Shown one piece after another: positions 1 to 5,817 of a stretch of 5,817 nt of DNA. The position numbers and the translations under genes are program-made. Origin of the DNA: Candidatus Nanopelagicales bacterium (GTDB lineage Bacteria; Actinomycetota; Actinomycetes; S36-B12); assembly GCA_018399515.1 (NCBI GenBank), contig JAGYOB010000285.1:1-5817 (forward strand), written 5' to 3'. Positions within the stretch are counted from its first letter, which is position 1; the number at the start of each line of letters is the position of its first letter. The notes beneath the pieces were generated by a model. That model saw nothing but the letters and a program-made list of their open reading frames with translations. It was not told where the DNA came from and made no database searches.

Positions 1-489
1 CACCAACGCCAGGGCAGCCTCCTGACCCGGACACGTGATCTCCAAAGCTCCCGAGCGGCCAGGTTCGGTCAGTGACCCATGGGCCAGGAAAGCGCCGCGC
101 CAGGCTGCCTCAGCGTCGCAGACTCCACCGTTGACGACGGATGGTGGTAATCCGCGGATGGGTCGGCCCAGCGGATCGACGAGCCCTGTCTGTCGGGCCA
201 GGTGATCTCCACCGCGCACGACCCGAACGACGTACCTGCTGCCCTTGCGCATCCCAGACGAGGACACGATCGCCACATCACTATCCGCGTTGTAGACATC
301 CGCAAGAGTCCGACGCAATCGCCGTGCTATCGCTCCCGCGTCCAAGTCAGCCTCGACGACGACCTGACCGCTGATCACATGCAATCCGCCTGAAAACCTC
401 AGCAGCGCCGACGCTTCGGCTCTCCGACAGCAGGTCCGAGAGACATCGAGCCTGCTCAGCTCGTCTTTGACCTCGCTCGTCAATGCCAT
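1..489 (-). CDS. whiA: WhiA, DNA-binding sporulation/cell-division regulator (N-terminal 163 residues, 3' end outside window)
   Basis: This stop-free minus-strand frame starts with MALTSEVKDELSRLDVSR and runs off the window edge. It matches the start of actinobacterial WhiA. Residues 1 to about 105 form the WhiA N-terminal domain, with RRAEASALLRFSGGLH (about 21-36) and LARQTGLVDPLGRPIRGLP. From about residue 122 the degenerate LAGLIDADG homing-endonuclease-like domain begins, with WRGAFLAHGSLTEPGR at 130-145. The C-terminal helix-turn-helix domain would lie outside the window. The family is known as a DNA-binding protein needed for sporulation septation in Streptomyces and affecting division and chromosome segregation in other Gram-positives; it is not an active nuclease. 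The ATG at 489 is chosen because homologues start with M-x-x-T-x-EVKDEL and a GGTGGA-like Shine-Dalgarno sequence lies just upstream, though close. An in-frame ATG at 522 would add 11 residues. The gene follows yvcK after 106 bases, as in most Gram-positives. The identity is firm; the start is likely. Confidence 0.95.
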   Translation of the reverse strand, partial: MALTSEVKDELSRLDVSRTCCRRAEASALLRFSGGLHVISGQVVVEADLDAGAIARRLRRTLADVYNADSDVAIVSSSGMRKGSRYVVRVVRGGDHLARQTGLVDPLGRPIRGLPPSVVNGGVCDAEAAWRGAFLAHGSLTEPGRSGALEITCPGQEAALALV

Positions 490-595
490 GCGTCCACCAG
501 GATCATGGCGCCATCCTGCCATGTCGGCGTCGAGCCCTGCTTCGGTTGCTGCGCAATGCTGTCACCGCGCATTGCGAACATGCAGTCCTTCGAAA
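490..595 (-). other. yvcK-whiA intergenic region with a perfect 8-bp inverted repeat
   Basis: This 106-base gap is the longest non-coding stretch in the window. It holds one clear structure: CGCAATGC and GCATTGCG arms at 569-576 and 552-559, separated by nine bases. No U-rich tract follows, so it does not look like a classical intrinsic terminator. I see no convincing -35/-10 pair here, so whiA is probably co-transcribed with yvcK, possibly with regulation at this site. Confidence 0.6.
552..576. repeat. Inverted repeat (8-bp arms, 9-base spacer) upstream of whiA
   Basis: The arms CGCAATGC (552-559) and GCATTGCG (569-576) are exact reverse complements with the spacer at 560-568. Pairing does not extend on either side. 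The repeat sits 20 bases past the yvcK stop and 62 bases before the whiA start. It could be a transcription-factor operator, an RNA hairpin that shapes yvcK/whiA mRNA processing, or chance. Palindromic arms with a nine-base spacer fit a dimeric regulator, but which one is unknown. Confidence 0.45.
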
Positions 596-1549
596 TCATG
601 TCGCGGCCACTCCACCATTCGCGTCGAGCAGTTTTCCGAGTGCGTCGGCGAGCAATTGCGGATCGTGAGTTCCGCCCCGGGCAACTCGACAGGTCAACAC
701 ATCTGCCCCCAACCGCTTCGACTGGTCACACAGCTGTGCCAGGTCATCGACATGCTCACGATCTGCCAGAACCGTATCGACACCGATATCGGGAAAGAGC
801 CGCGCCCATGCAGACAAGTACTCGTGAGCTGGATAGCCCTCCGTTTCACCCGCCTCGCCGGAGAGATTCACGATGACGACCCGACGGGCCGAACTGGACT
901 GGAGCGCGTCTCGCACAGATGGAACTAGAAGGTGCGGCAGCACGCTGGTGTACCACGACCCGGGACCGAAGACGATGAGGTCAGCGTCCTGGATCGCGCG
1001 CACGGTGGGTGGGCAAGAAATCGGGTCGCCCGGGTCGAGCCTCATCTGCTCGATGAATCCGCGAGTGCTGGAGATCGCGGATTGCCCCCTCACATCGACC
1101 CACCCGTCGGAGGTGCGAATACGCGCCAGGAGATCGGTGGCAACCAGGCAGTTAGGCAAAACTCGCCCCCGCGTTCGCATCGCTTCACTGAGGATGGAGA
1201 GGCCGTCGATCACATCGCCGGTCTCCTCCCACAGGGCAGCGAGGACGAGGTTTCCCAACGCGTGACCACCGACGTCGACCTGTCCGTCGAAACGGTGTTG
1301 CAACACCGCTCGCCACTGGATTCCCTGCTCGTCATCGGGCATTAATGCGGCCAATGCCATCCGCAGATCACCCGGTGGCGGTATCCGCATGTGTTGCCGT
1401 AGACGTCCGCTGGACCCACCATCGTCGATGGTTCCGACGACACCGGTGACGTTGTCGGCGATGGACGCGAGAGAACGCAGTGTCACCGAAAGCCCGTGCC
1501 CACCCCCGAGGGCCACTACCGCGGGGCGCGCATTCTCCCCGTCATTCAC
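596..1549 (-). CDS. yvcK: YvcK/CofD-like UDP-sugar-binding protein (gluconeogenesis factor family)
   Basis: The 317-residue protein has the full motif set of the YvcK branch of the CofD family: a glycine-rich loop ALGGGHGLS (13-21), GTIDDGGSSGRLR (39-51), PPPGDLRMAL (57-66), GNLVL (99-103), FGPGSWYTSVLPHLL (194-208), a GEAGETEGYP loop (231-240) and HDP (295-297). Its length is normal for actinobacteria. Bacillus YvcK and the mycobacterial homologue CuvA bind UDP-N-acetylglucosamine or related UDP-sugars. They are needed for normal peptidoglycan synthesis and cell shape on gluconeogenic carbon sources, and they are Ser/Thr kinase substrates. No enzyme reaction is established; it is a cytosolic, polar or septum-associated factor. 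The start codon is GTG at 1549, eight bases inside rapZ, and the Rossmann loop follows within a dozen residues as in homologues. The overlap implies translational coupling to rapZ. The Shine-Dalgarno sequence is weak. The other CofD-type role (F420 biosynthesis) is unlikely given the rapZ-whiA context. Confidence 0.95.
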   Translation of the reverse strand: MNDGENARPAVVALGGGHGLSVTLRSLASIADNVTGVVGTIDDGGSSGRLRQHMRIPPPGDLRMALAALMPDDEQGIQWRAVLQHRFDGQVDVGGHALGNLVLAALWEETGDVIDGLSILSEAMRTRGRVLPNCLVATDLLARIRTSDGWVDVRGQSAISSTRGFIEQMRLDPGDPISCPPTVRAIQDADLIVFGPGSWYTSVLPHLLVPSVRDALQSSSARRVVIVNLSGEAGETEGYPAHEYLSAWARLFPDIGVDTVLADREHVDDLAQLCDQSKRLGADVLTCRVARGGTHDPQLLADALGKLLDANGGVAAT

Positions 1550-2450
1550 GCCCGAGATCCCGATGCACGACGAGCGTTTCTACACCATGCTTGACCAGTC
1601 GAGACGACAGATTCTCAGCCATTGCAACACTGCGATGCTTCCCCCCGGTACATCCAACGGCGATGGTGACGTATCGCTTGCCCTCGCGAAGATATCCGGC
1701 AGCCATCATGTCCACTAATTGCGATGCCATATCCAAGAACGATCGCGCATCGGGCTGCTCGAGCACGTAGTCACTGACCTCAGCCTGCAATCCCGTGTGA
1801 TCTCGCAAGGCGTCGACCCAGTGCGGGTTCGGCAGGAATCGGACATCGAGAACCATGTCTGAGTCGACTGGCAACCCGTACTTGAAACCAAAGGACATCA
1901 CGGTGGCACGTAGGGCGATGTCGTCAGTGTCGCCGAAAGCGGCATCGATCTTACGACGCAGATCATGAACGTTAAGGGCCGTGGTGTCGATGACCAGATC
2001 GGCATCGCCCCGCAGGGAGCCCAGCGCCGCCCGCTCTCGTCGCAATCCATCGATCAGACGCTCACCCTGCTGCAGTGGGTGGGGACGACGACTGCTTTCG
2101 AAGCGTCGCACCAACGACTCATCGGAGGCCTCAAGGAAAACGATCCGAACGGAGACATCATGCTCACGCAACCGGTTCAGGGCCTGTGACACATCGTCGA
2201 AAAAGCGCCCGCCCCTGACATCGACGACGACGGCTAGCCGGTCAATCTGACCCCCAGCCGCCAATGTAGCCACGCTATCGGGAATCAAACTTGGGAGCAG
2301 ATTGTCGATGACGAACCAGCCCAGGTCCTCCAATGCACGGGCGGCAGTGGACCTGCCAGCTCCTGACATACCGGTGACGAGCGCTACTTCCATCCCGCCG
2401 ACCCCGCGGTCGTCAACATCCGGTTCACCGGTTTCTGGGGAAGGGCTCAC
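1542..2450 (-). CDS. rapZ: RapZ (YvcJ) nucleotide-binding protein
   Basis: The 302-residue protein has the RapZ/YvcJ layout. An N-terminal P-loop domain carries Walker A GMSGAGRST (27-35), LEDLGWFVIDNLLPSLIP (40-57) and a VVVDVRG strand (74-80). The C-terminal domain carries SFGFKYGLP (186-194), DVRFLPNPHW (202-211), GCTGGKHRSV (266-275) and ends HRDLGRE, as in mycobacterial homologues. In E. coli RapZ binds GlcN6P and the small RNA GlmZ to control glucosamine-6-phosphate synthase. In Bacillus YvcJ hydrolyses GTP/ATP and affects competence. The actinobacterial role is not settled, but the yvcK-whiA neighbours point to amino-sugar or envelope control. The Walker A lysine is replaced by arginine (R33), which is also seen in actinobacterial relatives. 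The start is GTG at 2450, overlapping the uvrC stop in a GTGA, with GGAGG nine bases upstream. An internal ATG at 2393 (residue 20) is possible but lacks a well-spaced ribosome binding site. Confidence 0.95.
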   Translation of the reverse strand: MSPSPETGEPDVDDRGVGGMEVALVTGMSGAGRSTAARALEDLGWFVIDNLLPSLIPDSVATLAAGGQIDRLAVVVDVRGGRFFDDVSQALNRLREHDVSVRIVFLEASDESLVRRFESSRRPHPLQQGERLIDGLRRERAALGSLRGDADLVIDTTALNVHDLRRKIDAAFGDTDDIALRATVMSFGFKYGLPVDSDMVLDVRFLPNPHWVDALRDHTGLQAEVSDYVLEQPDARSFLDMASQLVDMMAAGYLREGKRYVTIAVGCTGGKHRSVAMAENLSSRLVKHGVETLVVHRDLGRE

Positions 2451-4357
2451 GCTCCACCGCCTCCATTATCGGTATCCCTCGCGTCGGGGGATACAGGTTC
2501 GTCACCCGTGGACATCATGTCACCGACAGACAGAGCCCCCTGGATGCGACGTGCAAGTTCAGGGCCGATGCCCGAAATCGACTGCAACTCCTCAACGGAG
2601 GCCTCGCGAATACGCTTCACTGATCCGAGAGCGCGCAGCAACTGCCGCTGCTTCTTCGGGCCCAGGCCCGGGACTGAATCAAGCGCGGTGGACGCGAATT
2701 TCTTGCGACGCGTGCGGCGCTGATGGCGAAGAGCAGTGCGGTGCGCTTCGTCTCGAATCCGTTGGAGCAAGAACAGACCTTCACTCGATCGAGGCAGGAT
2801 GATGGGATCAGGGTCATCGGGTCTCCACACCTCTTCCAGTCGCTTGGCCAGCCCCGCTACGGGAATGTGGCTCAACCCGTGCTCTGTCAGCGCCCGCGCT
2901 GCGGCACCAACCTGTGGGGCTCCACCGTCAATGAGGAGCAGGTGCGGCGGATACACCGAGGTGCGTGCGGTAGCGGACTCCTCACGTGGCCGGAATCGTC
3001 GGGCAACGATTTCATGAATGGCTCGGGTGTCATCGACCGAACCCTCCTCACTGAGGGTGTACGAGCGATAGTCCCTCGGTCGCGGTGCACCGTCTTCGAA
3101 GACGACCAGCGATCCCACAACTCCCTCTCCACCAAGATGCGACACGTCAATGCACTCGATTCGCAGGGGCGCCTCGGGCAGATGCAGCATGCTCTGGATA
3201 TCCGATAGCGCCCGACTTCGAGCGGTGAGATCACCTGCACGACGTACCTTGTGCAGCGACAGCGACTGTTCCGCATTACCCGTTACCGTCTGCCAGAGCG
3301 AACGTTTCTGACCGCGCTGCGGAACAACTGCCGAGACTGGGGCGCCTCTCAATTGGGCTAGCAGGTCGATCATCGCCGAATCCGGCATGACGGGCACGAT
3401 CAGATTGCGCGGAATCGCTTCGGGATCGACATATATCTGTTGCATGAGACGCGTGAGGAGCCCTGCTGTGTCGATGTCCTCGACCTTCTCGACGACGAGG
3501 GTGCGTTGACCTCGAATACGCCCATCACGTACATGGAAAATCTCGACAGCGGCTTCGAGTTCATCCTCGGCGAGTCCGATCACATCCGCGTTCGTTCCAT
3601 CCGACAAAACAACCGCATTGCGTTCCATCGCCCGACGGAGAGCGCCCAGGTTATCTCGCAGGCGCGCGGCGGTTTCAAAATCCTCTCGTTCGGCGGCTTC
3701 CCGCATCTGCATGTCCAGTCGCTTCTCGATGCCTGCCGTGCGTCCAGACATGAAGGCGGCGAACTCATCGACTAGAACCCGATGATCCTCGGCATCGATC
3801 CTGCCCACGCACGGGGCTGAGCACTTGTCGATGTAGGCCAGCAGACAGGGTCGATCCGCCTGCGCAGCGCGTCGGAATACCCCATCCGTGCACGTTCGAA
3901 TAGGGAATACCCGCAGGAGCAGGTCGAGTGTCTCTCGGATCGCCCATGCGTGGGCGTAGGGGCCGAAGTAGCGCGCACCCTTGCGCTTGGCACCGCGGCC
4001 AACATAGGCGCGCGGAAACTCCTCACCCATCGTCACGATCATGTACGGGTAGGACTTGTCATCGCGGTATCGGACGTTGAAGCGCGGATCGAACTCCTTG
4101 ATCCAGGTGTACTCGAGGGCCAGAGCCTCTACCTCGGTTGCGACCGTGACCCAATCGACCCCACAGGCAGTCTCCACCATCGCTCGGGTACGCGGGTGAA
4201 GACTTGCGACATCCGCGAAGTACGACGACAAGCGCGATCGAAGCGATTTAGCCTTTCCGACGTACACGACCTGACCACGTTCATCGCGGAAGCGATAGAC
4301 CCCGGGTTGATCGGGAATCGTGCCCGATGCCGGACGGTACGACGATGGATCAGCCAC
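2447..4357 (-). CDS. uvrC: UvrC, excinuclease ABC subunit C
   Basis: The 636-residue protein is the nucleotide excision repair nuclease that cuts on both sides of a lesion in the UvrB-DNA complex. The N-terminal GIY-YIG domain (about 17-95) has GVY (19-21), VYVGKAKSLRSRL (31-43) and the EVEALALEY helix (75-83), and makes the 3' incision. Four cysteines (C156, C171, C179, C183) match those that bind a [4Fe-4S] cluster in E. coli UvrC. A UVR motif (about 209-244) contacts UvrB. The RNase H-like nuclease domain, for the 5' incision, has CIDVSHLGGEGVVGSLVVF (402-420, D404), LLIDGGAPQVGAA (474-486, D477) and DEAHR (H539). Tandem helix-hairpin-helix motifs follow (about 559-609: VPGLGPKKQ and ISGIGPELA). 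The last 26 residues form an acidic, Gly-rich extension. The start is GTG at 4357, giving the family N-terminus MADPSSYRP. It overlaps rapZ by four bases and lies 36 bases after the Rieske gene. All key residues are present. Confidence 0.97.
   Translation of the reverse strand: MADPSSYRPASGTIPDQPGVYRFRDERGQVVYVGKAKSLRSRLSSYFADVASLHPRTRAMVETACGVDWVTVATEVEALALEYTWIKEFDPRFNVRYRDDKSYPYMIVTMGEEFPRAYVGRGAKRKGARYFGPYAHAWAIRETLDLLLRVFPIRTCTDGVFRRAAQADRPCLLAYIDKCSAPCVGRIDAEDHRVLVDEFAAFMSGRTAGIEKRLDMQMREAAEREDFETAARLRDNLGALRRAMERNAVVLSDGTNADVIGLAEDELEAAVEIFHVRDGRIRGQRTLVVEKVEDIDTAGLLTRLMQQIYVDPEAIPRNLIVPVMPDSAMIDLLAQLRGAPVSAVVPQRGQKRSLWQTVTGNAEQSLSLHKVRRAGDLTARSRALSDIQSMLHLPEAPLRIECIDVSHLGGEGVVGSLVVFEDGAPRPRDYRSYTLSEEGSVDDTRAIHEIVARRFRPREESATARTSVYPPHLLLIDGGAPQVGAAARALTEHGLSHIPVAGLAKRLEEVWRPDDPDPIILPRSSEGLFLLQRIRDEAHRTALRHQRRTRRKKFASTALDSVPGLGPKKQRQLLRALGSVKRIREASVEELQSISGIGPELARRIQGALSVGDMMSTGDEPVSPDARDTDNGGGGA
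2460..2464 (-). promoter_or_regulatory. Shine-Dalgarno sequence for rapZ
   Basis: GGAGG lies within the 3' end of uvrC, nine bases before the rapZ GTG. It is the best-spaced ribosome binding site in the window. Together with the GTGA stop/start overlap it decides in favour of the upstream GTG over the internal ATG at 2393. Confidence 0.65.
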
Positions 4358-4364
4358 GGTGCCC

Positions 4365-4370
4365 AGCGTA
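4365..4370 (-). promoter_or_regulatory. Candidate -10 element for a leaderless uvrC transcript
   Basis: TACGCT fits the actinobacterial -10 consensus TANNNT and ends seven bases before the uvrC GTG, the spacing expected if transcription starts at the first base of the start codon. The Shine-Dalgarno sequence for uvrC is weak, which agrees with a leaderless message. No good -35 hexamer is visible 16-19 bases upstream; that stretch overlaps the hairpin at the end of the Rieske gene. A short degenerate motif like this can occur by chance. Confidence 0.3.
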
Positions 4371-4376
4371 GGCGAG

Positions 4377-4400
4377 CGGCTGATGGCCCGCTATCAGCCG
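4377..4400 (-). terminator. Hairpin across the Rieske gene stop codon, possible weak terminator or mRNA stabiliser
   Basis: CGGCTGAT (4400 to 4393 on the minus strand) pairs perfectly with ATCAGCCG (4384 to 4377), leaving an eight-base loop AGCGGGCC. The TGA stop lies within the first arm and is followed at once by an in-frame TAG, giving tandem stops. There is no U tract after the stem, so this is not a textbook intrinsic terminator. Actinobacterial terminators often lack U tracts, so partial termination between the Rieske gene and uvrC is possible. Confidence 0.35.
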
Positions 4401-4912
4401 GCGACGATGTAACCGTCGACGATATTCACCGACGCACCAGCGAGGCCCTGAACGGCAGGCCCGCGAATCACATCCCCATTCGCAGCTGAGAACAGTGAGC
4501 CATGGCAGGGGCAGAGGATCTCGTTATCGGTAACTGTCGACACCAGGCAGCCCTGGTGCGGACAGACTGCCGTGAACGCCTGGATGTCCCCGTCAGCGGG
4601 CTGGGTCACCACGATCTTCGGGCCGTCGAAAACCTGACCACCACCCACGGGAATCTCCGACACCGGCGCCAGGGCGCCATCGGGAGCTGCACCGGTGGTC
4701 GACGTCGGCGCGGGGGCTGGTGCCGTCGTGCCTGTGGGGTCCGGTGCCGCACCCGTCGTCGGTGTCGTCGTGGGACTCGTATCCCCCCCACCCCCGCAGG
4801 CCGCCAGGACACCGGCAGCACCCAGTGCTCCCCCAGCTGCGATCACAGCGCGACGAGATACCGCACGGCGTGGCTGGGAATCGGTCGTCTGGTCAGTCGT
4901 GGAATCGCTCAT
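4394..4912 (-). CDS. Tat-exported Rieske [2Fe-2S] lipoprotein
   Basis: The 172-residue protein is predicted to be a membrane-anchored extracytoplasmic electron carrier. Residues 1-38 form a Tat signal peptide with SRRAVIAAG (19-27) and a hydrophobic alanine/glycine core. The lipobox LAAC makes C39 the predicted lipidated residue. A low-complexity Thr/Pro/Ala/Gly linker (about 44-80) follows, with TTGAAPD repeated (52-58 and 72-78). The Rieske domain spans about 81-172. CPHQGC (117-122) and CPCHGS (134-139) supply ligands C117, H119, C134 and H137, and C122 and C136 can form the disulphide of high-potential Rieske proteins. The protein lacks the transmembrane helices of QcrA, so it is not the cytochrome bc1 subunit; its redox partner is unknown. 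The ATG start at 4912 is 19 bases after the uvrA stop. The only SD-like run (GGCGGG) abuts the start codon. Class and export are well supported; the biological role is not known. Confidence 0.93.
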   Translation of the reverse strand: MSDSTTDQTTDSQPRRAVSRRAVIAAGGALGAAGVLAACGGGGDTSPTTTPTTGAAPDPTGTTAPAPAPTSTTGAAPDGALAPVSEIPVGGGQVFDGPKIVVTQPADGDIQAFTAVCPHQGCLVSTVTDNEILCPCHGSLFSAANGDVIRGPAVQGLAGASVNIVDGYIVAG

Positions 4913-4918
4913 CCCGCC

Positions 4919-4924
4919 AGATTA
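4919..4924 (-). promoter_or_regulatory. Candidate -10 element for a leaderless Rieske-gene transcript
   Basis: TAATCT matches TANNNT and lies six bases before the ATG, in the 19-base gap after uvrA. Transcription from it would start at or next to the A of ATG. The lack of a properly spaced Shine-Dalgarno sequence fits leaderless translation. No convincing -35 hexamer is present. The AT-rich patch stands out from its GC-rich surroundings. Confidence 0.35.
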
Positions 4925-4931
4925 ACCCGAC

Positions 4932-5817
<886 letters not shown>

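Noticed and set aside
480..506. Eight-codon mini-ORF overlapping the whiA start
   Set aside because: It has no clear ribosome binding site and short frames like this arise often by chance; noted only as part of the whiA start question.
2391..2393. Internal ATG (residue 20) as the rapZ start
   Set aside because: The upstream GTG has GGAGG at nine bases and a GTGA overlap with uvrC, whereas the ATG has only a G-rich run touching it. Actinobacterial homologues also carry an N-terminal extension ahead of the P-loop.
4541..4558. Perfect 7-bp hairpin (CACCAGG/CCTGGTG, four-base loop) within the Rieske gene
   Set aside because: It lies over the codons for the invariant H-Q-G-C-L-V cluster motif, so the sequence is explained by protein constraint; no evidence of a separate RNA role.
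4673..4783. Thr/Pro/Ala/Gly-rich repeats in the Rieske gene as a DNA repeat element
   Set aside because: It is an ordinary low-complexity linker typical of actinobacterial lipoproteins between the lipidated cysteine and the folded domain; the repeated TTGAAPD does not form a longer array.

Overview
The window is a chromosomal segment of a high-GC (low-60s % G+C by eye) actinobacterium. The encoded proteins resemble those of the mycolic-acid group (Corynebacterium/Mycobacterium/Dietzia-like relatives). Signs of this are the actinobacterial sequence signatures in UvrC, RapZ and WhiA, frequent GTG starts, an arginine in the RapZ Walker A motif, and the order uvrC-rapZ-yvcK-whiA that is widely conserved in Actinobacteria. 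No lower-rank assignment can be defended from the sequence alone.

All genes lie on the minus strand, so transcription runs from high to low coordinates. The order is: the 3' part of uvrA (4932-5817, cut by the window edge); a 19-base gap; a gene for a Tat-exported Rieske [2Fe-2S] lipoprotein (4394-4912); a 36-base gap with a hairpin; uvrC (2447-4357); rapZ (1542-2450), overlapping uvrC by 4 bases; yvcK (596-1549), overlapping rapZ by 8 bases; a 106-base gap with a perfect 8-bp inverted repeat; and the first 163 codons of whiA (1-489, cut by the window edge). Coding density is very high. There are no tRNA or rRNA genes, insertion sequences, CRISPR arrays or phage remnants.

Functionally the segment joins two modules. 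UvrA and UvrC are the damage-recognition ATPase and the dual-incision nuclease of nucleotide excision repair. RapZ, YvcK and WhiA are the conserved nucleotide-binding protein / UDP-GlcNAc-binding factor / sporulation-type DNA-binding regulator trio linked to amino-sugar and envelope metabolism and to cell division in Gram-positive bacteria. Overlaps at uvrC/rapZ (GTGA) and rapZ/yvcK suggest translational coupling of these three.

I found no strong evidence for a wholly new system. The items most worth a second look are the secreted Rieske lipoprotein inserted between two DNA repair genes, a 55-residue Lys/Arg/Pro/Ala-rich tail on UvrA, candidate leaderless promoters in front of the Rieske gene and uvrC with a hairpin between them, and the inverted repeat ahead of whiA.
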